Positions 18,638 to 31,825 are shown, numbered from the stretch's first letter. The stretch: DNA of 64,000 bases from Metopolophium dirhodum (GCF_019925205.1 NC_083562.1:30380001-30444000); one strand, 5' to 3'. Notes: generated by a model from the letters alone, not told the origin. Program-made: numbers and translations.

Positions 18638-21600
18638 GGTAATACAAATAAAATAAACATCTATTGTAATATATTTGTAATACATAGAACAGTATCAATA
18701 TTTAATTTTTGTTTCTAAGGATTTAACTACATAACATTGGACAATATTTTGAATATGTATTATTTATGTTACAAAACATAAGAATATAATAATAACAATA
18801 AAATAAATAATAAAAAACTAAGCTAAAATAGGTACATGTTATAATATAATATAAATAAAATATAAGTTTTTTTTTTTTATTGATCAAGCATTGGCAAGTA
18901 TGGCTATTAGCATTTTGTAGGGGGGTTATGGTTGGTTGAGGGACACCTGTAGGTGTGAGGATTTGTCCCTAAAAACCCAGGTGCTCACCCATCCGGGAAC
19001 TAGTGACGCTGGCCGATGCTTGACCTCAGAACCCATTAGTGACTGAGACCAACCATTGAGCCATACCAGGCCATAAAATATAGTGGTATACAATTATGAG
19101 TGGAAGATATTTAGAACTATTATGAAATTGAAATAGTAGAATGTAAAAAGTTGTTTGTTATAGAAATGCAATATCAAATTAGTAAATTAAGAAATATACA
19201 GAATAATTTTAGATTTAATACATTATTAAGCATCAAAAGATATTTGCAAAAATTATAAATCAAACAATAAATAATTTTGACAGTATGCAACAAATTATTA
19301 TCATTGTTAAGGAAAGTATGCTATTTTACAAAAAGAAAATTACTGATGTTTGTAATACCTACATTGAATTATTACTTTAAATTAAAAATTAAAACATGTA
19401 TTAGCTTGAACTTGTCAAAATAAATTATAGTGTAATATACTTTGTACATCATTCAGTTTTTGTTTTGTTATTAAGTGTTTAACACATCATACATTTTACA
19501 GATTTCTATTAGACCAAACAATATCCATACAACTAATGTACAGGTATACAGTTTTAAAGAATTTATTAATAGAGGAGTATCATTAAAAAGTAAATATAGA
19601 AAACCTCAAACCAACATTTTATCAAGAACACCAAAATAATGTCCATCACCAAAAAGCAATCGTCCCAATAACATGTACACTTTTCCAATGTAAATAAAAC
19701 AACAAATAAACAATGTACTTACTGGAAACGGTTCTTGACTTGGTGTCTGTGTTTCAGTTTGCTCGTTTGTAGGTAATGTGGGAGTCTGTTGTGGCTGAAC
19801 AATTGAAGTCTGGGCTGCAGCCACTTGAGGTGATTGTACAACATTTGGCTGCATCGTTCCAGCAATTGGTGCTTGGTTAGGGGCAACCTGATTAAAAATA
19901 CATGTATTTTAAAACATTTCAAACACTTGTTACTTCACCTTAGGATTTAGATACCTGTTGTTGCATCGTTTGTTGTTTTTGCGAGGCATCCATTTGCAGT
20001 TGTTGTAGTCTCAACTGTTGAAGTTGTTGTTGTCTTTGGTGTATTTGCGCCAATTGTGCAGCAGACATAGATCCGGTAGTTTGTTGATGTCCTGTAATAA
20101 TTTTTCCATTTTAGTAACGAATTGAAACTTAAGACCTTCTGGCTTTTACATCTAATCTACTAATCGTATATCTTAATTGTACACAAGTTAAAATGTAATT
20201 AATTTAATTTTAGTTTCTGGATTCAGATTGAAGTTGAATATGAATAAATAATTTGATGCAAGATAAACCCACACCATGTTAGAAATTATTGAGAAAATTA
20301 GGAAATAATGATCTAAATATTCTAAATAGGTAGTGACAAAACAATATTTAATTTTAAATTTTAACATTTTGAAAATATGATATAATATTATATTATAGAA
20401 CGAATTCTATTTACAATATTGCTGATTGAGTAATAACTAAAACTTTCTTATGCAAAAATTACAATTGTACATTTGTACCTGTAAATAGTCAACACTAAAT
20501 TTGATATTGTTTCAAGGTTTTACCTAAATTTGTAATGGGAATTAGGGAAAACCAAATTTTTAGAATTGAACATTTTTAAAAATAAGGTTATATAATAATA
20601 TAAGTAAACGCCAAACAGCTTCCATACCCTATTAATATATTAACCTTATCATTTAAAATATTTATCTTGTTTTTTTTTACAGCTGATAATAGACGTGTGT
20701 CGTACATCCATGGTAGTACATAATAATATTAAAAACATATACCTATTAATTTGATATTATAAGTTATAAATTATAATATTTAAATTGTCTACTGTTTGTA
20801 GTATTTACAACCAATGGTAGGTAGAGGTACCTATAGGTTAATCTAAGTTAATAACCTAAATATATTTGCATGAACGCTTTGATAGATATTTATCGGCTAT
20901 CGCTAACAATTAATAATAATATCAATGCTGGGAGTTTTTTATTTTTAATTATGTGTACGATTAACTAAATAAATATAAATTATTACTATTTACTACCTAA
21001 TACCATTGATTATACATATATAGTATACACGTATAATCAATGCTAATACCTACATGGCTATATGATTTTAGCAGATAAGGTCTTACAAAAGTTATGATAT
21101 TATAAACAACTTAACTATCTTTTCTACGTATTTTTGTATACAGAGAAGTATAAAAATAATATGTAATGATTAAAAATTGACTTGTATTCTATGTATATAA
21201 CGTTTATTTTGGAATGTATGCAAACTGCATTCAAGGAACGATATATTTTGAGTAGGTTACACGAGTTAAGCGTGCAGTATTAAAATGTATAGCCTAAAGT
21301 GAATCAGTGATTTCTACGCACTTTATTGTCTCCGTCTTACAAATGCGTAACATAGCAACATTTAACGCTCGGCAAATCACGTTTAGCTCCGTTGGTTTAA
21401 AATTTAGAGTGAATTTAGACCTCTTATAGAATTTAAAGGCAAGATTATTATCTAGGGAATTTCATAGGGTTTTTGTTATATTTTAATTTTAAAGCGTGTC
21501 ACAAGTATTAGACATAGATGTACAAACAAATTTACAATTTTAAAATACTCATAACTTGCTTTAAAATTGAAATATAACAAAAAGCCTAAAAAAATGCCTT

Positions 21601-24600
21601 AGAAAATAATCTTACCTTTGAATACTGTAAGAGTTAAATTCGCTCTAATTTTTAAACTTTTTAAACGGAGGTTAAACGTGATCTATTGAGCGTAAAGTGT
21701 GCTTTGTTACGCATTTGTAAGACGGAGACAACATAATATGTCCGTGTAACGTCCCCTTATGAACATTTGTTTTTTAATTGAACATTTTATTCATAAATGT
21801 ATTGGAGTTAAGCAATTTTAACTCTCAGGATATAAAACTACTACGGTACAGAGCATAATATGGTATTTACAAAATGTCGTAATTTTTAGTTTAACGGATC
21901 GGGCAGCGGTTCAGCAGATTTTCTAAACGTTGGAGCATAATATTATAGGTTAGGTACTCAATACACATCTGCATATATGAGAAATGAATGAACTGCGTGT
22001 AATGATTAATGGATCCATTTTGTAGATATAGGTAACATTGAAGCTCACAGGTCAATGAGCAAGGTCACAGCACATACCGTGTATACATTTGTTTATGACT
22101 CTGAAACTTGTAACTTGGAGGTACAAATCGTTAAGTTTGTCTAATATTTGACGTAACAACTTGAAAATTGGCAGGAAGTATTGTGTGGCGAGTGGGGCAT
22201 TAATGGCATTGTAAGGAACCGTACAGATTTTCAGCATGTTATGAATTTCATCGTCTATACCGCCAGTGTTTCTCAACATTTTTACTGTGTCGACCTCTTC
22301 CATTTAATTTAAATTTTTAGCGACCACTGCATATAATTTTTAATATAATAATATTTCTATAATAACTCGCATAGGCCATAGATTATCATTAATAATCAAT
22401 ACTAGAAGAACTGTGCATAAGAAACATAAAATACTTAAAATATTATAATTATTTTTAATTTAAAAAAAAAAAACGTATTTTGGTACAGTTATTATATCAT
22501 AATAAATATATCAAATATGATTTAATTCTGATCTAAATATAATTGTTAATTTGATTTTTAACTTAACCAAATTAAGGTTCTTAAGAGGACGTGGTACCCA
22601 CATTTGTCGTCTCTGTTTTATACATTATACAACATACCAAAAACTGTTTTACGCGGAACAACTTTACTTCCTCTGTATTTATAGTAGAAATTAGCCGACC
22701 CGTCACAGCTTTGCCCGTGATCGATTGTTTATTTTGCCTCCGGAGGATGATTTGTATAACATTTTTTATTCAAATTTTATCGGTTAATGTGATCGGCAAG
22801 TAAATATAAAAATGGTTAATGAAAACGCATTGAAATGTTTCTAGCGGTATTAATGATAAATATATTTTTATCAAAAATAGCTGATCCCGTGCACTACGTT
22901 GCCAGTTAAATGTACCAACTCTATATGACTCAAACTTTGTTCAATCCGTTATTTAATATTCGGTGTATGGTGTTCAACATTTATCTTAACTTTTCTGTTG
23001 CCTGGAATAAAAATTCTGATTAACAGCAGTAAATTATCAAGTAGGCAATCTACCTGCGGTAGATCGCGGGGTCCGTGCTGTTTGTACGTAAATGTATGAC
23101 TTAACTCTTAAGTATCAAAGTTATACGAAGTTTGTCGTTTTTACTTAATTCCACCTACGGTGGATTAATATAATCAATTAATACAAAATCCTAACCTAAC
23201 CTAACCGTATTAAAATCCGATGAATAAAAAAAAACCAAATTTAACCCTTTTTAAATTACTCTATCTTCTTCCTAGAGGTCTATCTTCACACAAACATTCA
23301 TTTATATATACCTATATATATATATATTGACGAAAAATAATAATACAAATCAACAAAAATTACGGATTAACCAATAGCAACCAATATATAGTACACTATT
23401 ATTATTTTAATCTGCAACAATAAACTAAATTTTTTATTATTTAGTTTATTTTTTTTCTGGATAGATGGCGTTACTGTTGTATTTTTGACATCCCTATTTT
23501 CTACTTTTCTGGTGGATTTTTCCTAAAATGACAATTACGAACACAACAAAAAAAGAATCAACCAAATCGGTACTGTAGTTTCGGAGTTTATCCCGAACAA
23601 AAAAAACCAACTTCATTTTATATAGTATATTATATAGAAGTATAGATAACCAAAATAGCAGGTATGGAAAACGTTTTTCATACCTATTCATTTTCGTTTT
23701 CGTACGCATGGAAACAAAATTAATAAATAGTAAGTACAAAATAAAGATAACCCTGATAAAAATAAAATTTATTGTTAACAATTATTAGTTATCAGAATTA
23801 TCCATTTTTCAATAGCAGAATTTTTTTTTTTTCTGAGTATAATACTGTGGTGATTAGTGATTACACAATACCTATAATAATTTATAATATAGTTTATTTT
23901 CGTTTTCATTTTTGATTTCGTTATTATATTTTTTCTGTTTTTGGGATTTTTCGTTATTGTTTTACAGTTGTCTTTTGTTTTTGTTTTATTAATTTTTTTT
24001 GTTTTTTATTTAATAATATTTTATAAAAACATTTTCCATTTCTGCGAAATAGGGAAGAACTTTATCTGTGACATAACGTTTTAATTTTTTTGATAGCACT
24101 AACCAATAATTTTTAATAATTAAATTTAAAAAACAAATGTTCTCAAACTTATAACTTTAATTGTATTTTATGTTTTCCAAATAACAAAAACTCTAGTCAC
24201 AGATAAAGTTCTTCCTTATGCGTTGTGGAATTTTGGTAATTCTTCTATAAATACAGTAAAATTATTTCGCACAAAACCGTTTTTGCTATGTTGTACATTT
24301 GTAAGATGAAGACAAAAAATGCGGGTACTACGTCATCTTAATGGCTTGTTTGTTGCTGTTGATCTGAAATTATTTCGTCGATTCTTGGTTTAATGGTTTG
24401 TTAAATTAACTATGAGAAATGGATTGATGACATTTCCAGTCAAATTCTAGTTTTATTTTTTATTGTAATCATTGTGGAAAATCCATTTTTACACAAATAT
24501 GTAGTTGTTGAAAATTGAATGAGTACTTATAATGCTTCTTCGGTCAAACTATTATATTCATTTTAAACCTGTATCCAAAATTGACCTATCTACATTTTTG

Positions 24601-27600
24601 TTATTTTTAAAAACCTCGTGGAGCCCATATCTGAACTCAATTCAATCAGTTTTTCTTCATTTGTTAATGATAATATATTTTGATCTGATCGTACGAATGG
24701 GTTTGGGCCAAGCCTCTAATAGTAATGAATGGTGTTTAATATAAATTTTATCTTCTTGTCCGCATTGGTTTAGCTAACTGAATTAATGAGCTTAGGTTTA
24801 GACCTAAATTTCTATAATTCACCCAAAATGGGTGGTAATTGGTCAAAAAGTCTGGGGACAAAAAGTTCATAAACACTCAGTTTTGAAAAAAAATTGTTCA
24901 AAAAATCCGGACTCAATTTTATCATTGGATAATAAGTCCGAGCACATTTTTATTGTCAGACAAATGCTCTGAGTAATATTCTATTACATTTTTATTTATA
25001 ATTATATTAATAATTAATAATAAAATATAGATTTATATATCATTTTTTTTTTAAAGTATATATTTTTTTAAATCGCATAAGTCATTGTTTAAGAAAACGT
25101 AACTTAATTTAAATTATTATTACTATTGTAGTGATTGATGTCTGTAATGACTATTTTTTATAAATTGTTTATAAAATATTTTGTAAAAGCCAAAAGGTTT
25201 ATGTTTTTTCAATATATTTTACAACTTACTTTTATGATGACCATCATTTTAAATTGTTATATAGAACTATAATATTTGTAAACTTTAGGTAAGTATAAGG
25301 AATAGTAATCAGATATAATATTTTATTAATATTGTATAAGAAAATTAATTACATTTTTTAAATGAATATTAATTATAAATGAAATATATATGTTATATAC
25401 AGGTACCTATATAATATCATTGATTATATACCTAATTATAAATTAAAATTTAATAGAATATTTTTAAATTTCTGACTTTTTGTCCAACTTTTTCCAAAAC
25501 TGATCTTTTGCCCATGGATTCATTGTCCAAAATGATAATGTTTCAAAATGTGTACTCCCTCTATCTGTATTCTGTACGGAATAATGATAATGTTCATCCA
25601 GAGTACGCTTATCATATTTAAAGTGATTTAGTATACAGCTGGTTTCTGAGATTGATGTGACACAATAGATTTTAATGCAAAACTTAGTTTACATTATTTA
25701 ATTGGTGTAATATAATAAATTCATCTTTAACTATAAGTAAAAGTAGTTTGGAAACATACTTAAATACTAAATAGTAAATACTAAGTTACTAACCTTGTTC
25801 AGTAACAGGTGACTGTTGCCAAATTGTAGTTTGTGGTTGAACAACTTGTTGATTGTTCACCAATGTATTGCTTACAGTTTTTGTATTGGTTGGTAATCCA
25901 GTAGTTACAGTTCCACCTGCCATTTGTTGTTGTTGCTGTTGTTGTTGTTGAGCCAACAGCTTAAATAAAAGTCAAATTATAACCACTATAATGGCTTTGA
26001 ACATAATAATTTATAATATTATAATTATATAGATGTATTACTTGTTGTTGGCGTATTTGATTCCACTGTGCTTGTTGAGCCGGTGTCATCCCAGTAGACG
26101 ATATCAGTTGATGATTGAGAGTACGAATCACAGTGGTCTGACCGTTGGGTGTTGTTGATGGTCTGACAATATTTGTACCCCCAGCCACACCTGCAGCTTG
26201 CTGTTGGCGAGCCTAAAAGATAATTATTATTCTTTATTGATATAAAATGGAATTACAGTCAGTATCATCTATAACCACGATCAGGGGACCATAAAAATAT
26301 GTTGTTATAACCAGATGTCGTTATAACTAAATCTGATTTTGTACATATGTATAAACGGATTTGGCCAGGCCCTTGAAAATAACGTTGTTATACCCCATAT
26401 GTCGTTACAGATGGTACCGACTGTATTTAGTGTCAATCGTACATTAAATTGTTGCAAAACAAGGTTCCTTTGTTTAGTTAATTTATTAATAAATGCCAAT
26501 CGTTCAGCTGGATTCATTGCTTGTATTTGCTGGTGGGTTTTTGCATCCATATGAATCATCTGTTGTGGCCCGTGCTAGAAAAAGTTATTGTTTATAAATA
26601 CTAAGTTATTGAATAAATTATGAATGGTAAAAAAATTAATCAATTACCGGAGACTGCTGTGACCATATTACTTGTCTTTGATCCATTGGCTGTTGAATAG
26701 TTCTTTGAATGGTTAAAGTTTGTTGTGGAGGCCACTGTGTTTGAGTAGTTGGTTGTGTATTTGCATTATTCATATTTACTGTTGGTTGTTGTCCAATAAC
26801 TAAGGTTTGTTGTTGTTGAATTTGTTGGGATTGTTGCTGGTTAACTTGAACACGTGGCTATACAATTATTAAAATATACATAATATGTAACAATATAATA
26901 TAGCAATATTAATATAAGGTCCTTAACGAGTATCATTGAGACTGTGTCCACCCATAAAAAATAGTAATTACAAAATAATTGAAAATATAAAAAATAAATA
27001 GTATTAAAGTATTATTAAATAGAAGTGATAAATAAGTAATGAGTATTAACTAATAACGATAACCGGCAATTTAGTGAGATGCTCTTTCAAAACTCATAGA
27101 TTAGACCTAAATGTATTATCGGATATGGCTGGTAGAAAATTCACTTCGAATTAAGTTAAGTCAAAAAGACTTTGGGTCTTTAAGGTTACACTGTTTGTTG
27201 CTAAATGTGTGTCATACATTTTTTTATTTATAATTTTACATCTATTTATTCTTAAATTTGTCTTTTTATAACAAAAAAAATAGGACACTAAACCAGTTTT
27301 ATAAAAAAATAAATATGTAATCTAAAATAATATATATATAATAACATATTATTTTATAGTACAGAACATTTTTGGTCTCCTCAGACGGTAAGATATAGAT
27401 ATACTCATGTTATTATATTACTAATTGTTATCAATTTTCCAAATGCTAAAAAAAAAAATCTAACTCAATAACAATAAGTTAGGATGACTTACGTCAGTAA
27501 AACTTTAATTAATAAAAAAATAAAAAAAAAAAGATACTCATGGATCACTACTTATAATAATATTTAAATATATTAAAAAGAAAATATATCTAAATAATAC

Positions 27601-30600
27601 ATTACGAGCCAGATACGAGCTTATAGCTCAGTTGGTAAACGTATCAGCTATTATCAATGTAATTTATTGTAATTGTTTTAGCTGAATAAATAAAAAAAAG
27701 TACCATATTCGACGGTGGATGAGCCATTCGCCATTGAGTTGAAACAGTGCCACCACCTTGTTGCACGATGCGTTGTTGAAACATTAATCTCTGCTGTTGT
27801 TGAAGTAGGAGTTGTTGTTGCTGGTTAGATGGATTAGCTTGAGTCTGTTGAAGCTGTTGTCCATTTGATACTATGCAAATCTGAGAAGATTGTGTAGACT
27901 GGGCATTTTGTAATTGAGGTTGTTGTTGTTGTAAATGAACTTGAGCATTTTGAGTAACTTGCTGAGGAAATTGTACTTGTTGACCATTACTTGTTTGAAA
28001 TTGTATTTGCTGTGGTTGAATTTGTTGTCCCTGTTGCAACTGGTTAGAATGCTGTGGGTTTTGTTGTAATTGAACAGTTTGTTTCTGTAACTGGGCTAGT
28101 TGACCCTGCTGTTGTTGACCTTGTTGGAGTTGAACAGTTTGCTGTTGTAATTGAGGCATTTGAACTTGTTGTTGTTGTGGTTGGCCCTGCTGAATTTGAA
28201 CAGACTGTGGCTGTAACTGAGGTAATTGACCCTGTTGGATTTGTACTGTTTGTTGCTGTAACAGTGGTATCTGGTTAGGCTGTTGGCTAGATTGAAGTTG
28301 CTGGACGTTTTGTTGTTGCTGTTGACCTGACTGAATTTGAACATTTTGCTGTTGCAATACGACTTGTTGTTGTTGATTTTGAAGTTGTTGGCCAGGAATA
28401 GACTGCAGCTGTTGAACTTTTTGTTGCATTTGAATGTGTTGTTGATTTTGTTGAAGTGTTTGTTGTTGTCCTTTTTGCATCATTTGAAGATGAGTTTGTT
28501 GTCCCTGTTGCATTTGCATATGGGTTTGTTGCATTTGTTGTTGATTAGGTTGATATTGCAACTGTTGTCCATGTTGTAATTGAATTTGTTTTGATTGTTG
28601 CATTTGTTGAGTGCGAATTTGTTGTTGGAATTGATTTTGTTGTTGAGGCATATGCATTTGCTGCTGGGATAAAAGCTGATTATTAGCATGTGTTTGCTGT
28701 TGCAACTGTAACTGTTGAACTTGTTGTTGTGACAGTCGTTGAAGTTGTGGGGTAGACATTAATGACATCATTGGTTTTAGTTGAGTAGTATTTGATTGAG
28801 CTACTTGAGACGATGGGGTCTAAACAATAAAACGAAAAAATATTGTAAATCAGTTTAAATTACTTTATAATGAGCATAAAATAATAAATTATAAGAAATA
28901 TAATAAAAAAACGATGAAGTTAACATTCCAATTACATGAACAGGTTGAGATGTCGGTGGTGTGGGAGGTTGATTCCATGGTAAACGTTGTTTTAACTGTT
29001 CTAAACCCTGATTTTTAGGAACAACACTTCCAGGTTGTTCAACAGGTGCATCAAAATCAGCAAACCCAGTAATTGTTGACAAGCCACTAGTTTGTAATTC
29101 TAAAACGGAAAAAAATTTTAAAAACAATTTAAATTTTCATTCTTAAATACCATAATAATTATGAAACATACTAAAAGATTGATTTGTAGGTAATAATTTG
29201 GGCATGACTAGAAGTCTAGGATGATAGTTAGTTTCAGGACATAATTCTTTGTTTTTTAAGCAATCAATAATCCAATCGGGTGTTACAATTTTGATCTTAT
29301 CTGAACCACTTGATAAAACGGCATCATACTTTTTCTAAATAAAACAATATTTTTTTCAATTTTTAATTCAATATTCTGATTAGGTAATAAATTACAAAAC
29401 AAACAAATAAAATAAATAATTCAATAATTCATAATATTTCAATTTCATTAGATTTTGGATAATATAGAAACATAAATAAAAAACCATTTTACATTTATAG
29501 TTGTTTAGTAATAAAACAATGAAAATACATAGATCAGTATATGATATTAAAATTAAATTATATATAGTTATATAGTAAACTACCTATATAGTTTTATCAC
29601 GTTGCAATGTGCAATTAAAAAAAAATAACAATTAGACCAAAAAATAATAATTTACCTACCTATATACTTACAAATAGATTTTTTTTTCAATATAAAATAT
29701 GTAACATTTTAATTTTGATTAGTTATGACTTATGGTAGACTATTTCAGTTAGTATATTCTATTGTGTCTGTATCATTGTGTATTGATAAAAATTAATACA
29801 TTGTTAAATTACTATAGAATGTTCGAGAAATTATATAATATATGTATTAATTAATTAATTAAATATTATATATTCATTAAAAAATGATTAATAATTATTA
29901 GTTATTAGCAGGAACTGGTACTTAAAGCAGTTCAAATTATCCAAATAAATTACATTTAAAAACATCTTAATGTTTAAATGATTTAATGCCTGTTAGATAA
30001 TGCATTTACTTATCAATAACTATTTAAAATACCAAATGTGCCAGTTAATAAAATATATAGGTACTGTAGTAAAGATATTATTTTTTTCTTCATGAATCTG
30101 TTTACAAATATAATATTAATTACCCCAAATGGTTTGGTAACCACCAAATGAGTAGTTTTCTTAAGGTTCAATGTTAGTTGGAAAGTACCACCGTTATTGG
30201 TGACAAGTGCCCATAAGATCTTACAATCATTTGCAATCTGTTGAGATACACATACAACTATTCCACTAAATAAATTATCTTCAAATGGATTAAACGGTTT
30301 TGTTCTGAAATTATATTATTAAAGAAAAGACACAAATTATTGGCACAAGAGTTTGTATCATCTAAAATGAACATATTCAATAAAAATTGAGAGATATGTT
30401 ATGTTATGGTGTAAAATTAATCAATTTTAATTAACTAAACATTTTTATGTTATACATAATAATATGATTATAAGTATTTAATTTGAAATGCAATTAAAAA
30501 GTTATACTTTTAATTATGAAATGTACTTATTTATTAATTACTTTAATTATGCTTGTAGATAATTCAGAATGTTTTTTAATAAAAGGATACGGTAGTAGTT

Positions 30601-30953
30601 TATTGCACAAGACAGACATACGGATCCATTCTGGAGTTACAGTAGTAACATCATATAATTCTCTTGCAGCACTAACATCAGCTTCCACATAATTTTTTCC
30701 GACAATACAATGTGTAACTGAATCAGATAACAAACGTGTTGATTCTGCATTGCTGTTTTTGAGCACCATTAATGCCTAATACAGTAAAAACACCAAAATT
30801 AACAATTCCGTGTGCATATTACATGGTACTTACTTCATCTCCAATCGAACCACTAGCAAAATAGACAATTTTTTCAAATAATTTAAGTTTATTGTCGCCA
30901 TCCCGCGGCATGGAAGAGTTTCGGGATTCGTCGGCTTTTACAGAAGTATCCAT
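14989..30953 (-). CDS. PAXIP1: PAX-interacting protein 1 (PTIP), 21 exons
   Basis: Nuclear BRCT adaptor of the MLL3/4 (Trr) H3K4 methyltransferase complex and the DNA-damage response. Hand-spliced exons: 30953-30834, 30775-30591, 30304-30124, 29334-29172, 29099-28936, 28819-27704, 26857-26648, 26574-26443, 26212-26042, 25959-25794, 20091-19955, 19887-19723, 18083-17961, 17279-17178, 17088-16851, 16784-16594, 16520-16264, 16172-15988, 15868-15639, 15569-15401, 15338-14989. The sum is 4755 nt, in frame, giving 1584 residues. BRCT1 (about 25-100; TPEWIRMSVLCNKLLP) and BRCT2 (about 105-205; IKIVTPDWIIDCL) come first. A Gln-rich centre follows (about 210-1050). BRCT3 (LGCIFLIVEYD), BRCT4 (RPVVNVQWLNEILFG), a basic KRKRPRP signal, BRCT5 (VKHIVSAEWLKD) and BRCT6 (FYVTPGVTHPSVFIVRQIIE) complete the six-BRCT order of PTIP. 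The extreme C-terminus is uncertain: a GTGAGC donor lies before the read-through tail EQMLNIYLNILKAN, and a last exon could have been missed. Confidence 0.9.
18584..18634. repeat. (TA)n microsatellite
   Basis: An uninterrupted run of about 25 TA dinucleotides within a PTIP intron. Confidence 0.95.
18867..19074 (-). mobile_element. SINE with a 5S rRNA-like segment
   Basis: Read on the minus strand this 208-bp repeat ends in an A-rich tail (CAATAAAAAAAAAAA), as SINEs do. Its front half resembles 5S rRNA: CGGATGGGTGAGCACCTGGG matches the conserved GGATGGG-GACC-CCTGGG part of 5S rRNA. The preceding AAGCATCGGCCAGCGTCACT parallels the 5S A-box/intermediate region (AAGCAGGGTCGGGCCTGGTT). An alternative tRNA-like reading (GGCTCAATGGTTGG) is weaker. 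It lies in the PTIP intron between exons 12 and 13, in the gene's own orientation. Confidence 0.6.
21314..21760. mobile_element. MITE, TGTCTCCGTCTTACAAATGCG family
   Basis: Long inverted ends: TTGTCTCCGTCTTACAAATG near 21325-21346, and the same sequence complemented near 21709-21730. The following segments also pair (AATCACGTTTAGCTCCG against AGATCACGTTTAACCTCCG). The inner halves are again partly palindromic, so the whole element can fold back. It has no coding capacity. Related copies or ends occur at 22581-24341, 32982-33296 and 57553-57748. Confidence 0.75.
21891..22303 (-). CDS. candidate nested two-exon small gene, product unknown
   Basis: Not recognised. Exon 1 runs from ATG 22303 to 22078, followed by a GTATGT donor. 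Exon 2 (21922-21891), after a TTTAG acceptor, restores the frame and ends at a TAA, giving 85 residues. The sequence (MEEVDTVKMLRNTGGIDDEI; ATQYFLPIFKLLRQILDKLN) has the mixed, non-repetitive composition of real protein, with an amphipathic helical middle. Codon use looks coding compared with surrounding AT-rich intron. It sits on the same strand inside the 5.7 kb PTIP intron between exons 10 and 11. It may be a nested gene, an alternative 5' exon or a retained fragment of another gene. Exon 2 is very short and could be chance. Confidence 0.4.
23190..23206. repeat. interstitial (CCTAA)3 telomere-like tract
   Basis: CCTAACCTAACCTAACC is three units of the canonical insect telomere repeat (TTAGG/CCTAA), found here inside a PTIP intron. 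Confidence 0.6.
24052..24216. mobile_element. 165-bp MITE with TA target duplication
   Basis: Inverted ends GGGAAGAACTTTATCTGTGA (left) and AGGAAGAACTTTATCTGTGA (right, complemented), each flanked by TA. This is the arrangement of Tc1/mariner-type MITEs. The interior is AT-rich and non-coding. Confidence 0.8.
27704..28819 (-). repeat. glutamine-repeat region of PTIP exon 6
   Basis: A single 1116-nt exon encoding 372 residues, largely Gln interspersed with Met, Leu, Val and Asn (units such as QLQQGQ and VQIQQGQ). The codons are CAA/CAG mixtures, so the tract is not a pure trinucleotide repeat. Internal units (GTTGACCTTGTTGGAGTTGA on the plus strand and variants) recur with roughly 60-bp spacing between 28000 and 28290, indicating growth by local duplication. 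Confidence 0.85.
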
Positions 30954-31825
30954 CACAAACAATAATTTTTTAATAAAACGTTAACAGAGCTTCATCGCCG
31001 TTTTAACTTACAATAATTTCAGAACAATTTTACTAGTGACTACATCTGTATTTTGTGGTTTACGGCATCACTAATAGTATTTTTGTCATGAGTCGTACCT
31101 CAGCAGCTAGTTTTTAACTATGATATATTTATATCATTATTCGTTATCCTAAAACAATATAAACAATCGTTATCAGTAGAACCATACAGTGCAACCAGCA
31201 ACAAAAACTAACGGAATCACAAAAATAATCCCATTTAAAAATGTTCACTTTTATTCTTTTATAATTTTTAATATTTTTAACATTTACAAATCTACGATAT
31301 GTAAAATTTACCTACATATTTGTAAAATTGTAAAATAAAATGTGACACGTGTATTTGTAATTACTCTAGTCTGCTACTCTACGGTAAGTACCTACCTATA
31401 TAGTTTAGGTAGTAAGATATTAAATAATATAATATATGAACTATTGAACTAGGCACCTACTCAATACTCATTTGTCATATTATTAAATTATTAAATTATA
31501 CAACTAATTTAAACAAATCAAATTGATTTACAATAGCGTACCAAAATATTACGTGCATAAACTAAAGAAATTAAAATATAGGTATAACACGTAAAAGCTC
31601 ACTTGTATTTGTATTATACTATATATTATCTATATTATTATAGATAGGAAGTTTAATCATTAAACTAGTTAGGTACTAGTAAGTATATTATGTTTTAAAT
31701 CTAAATGTAGCCATATTATATATTTATTTTAAATTATATTAAGCCTATATAGACAGTGATTTGACTATTGTTGTGCTATTAAAAGACATTTAACATTTTT
31801 TACTTTCTTAATTTTTTTTTCTTTT

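Larger units (their letters stand above)
22581..24341. mobile_element. 1.76 kb TIR element with TTAAGAGGACGT-type ends
   Basis: The left end (TTAAGAGGACGTGGTACCCA) and the complemented right end (TTAAGATGACGTAGTACCCG) are similar over about 57 bp, both running on into an ACAACATA motif. TTAA at each outer edge may be the target duplication, as in piggyBac-like elements. The interior has no transposase and contains a smaller MITE at 24052-24216 and a telomere-like tract at 23190. It is probably a non-autonomous element enlarged by nested insertions. It lies inside a PTIP intron. Confidence 0.6.

Noticed and set aside
27617..27650. tRNA gene
   Set aside because: TATAGCTCAGTTGGTAAACG resembles a tRNA D-arm/A box, but no anticodon arm, T-arm or B box follows. 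Fragment or chance.
28054..28579. Plus-strand frames across the glutamine-rich exon
   Set aside because: CAA/CAG repeats give open Leu/Val-rich frames on the opposite strand. No independent coding signal.
30527..30590. Extension of PTIP exon 2 to the stop at 30527
   Set aside because: A GTATCC donor at 30590 keeps the frame with exon 3 and restores the PTIP-like LLP-TKPFNPF junction. The read-through runs into a stop and breaks the phase.
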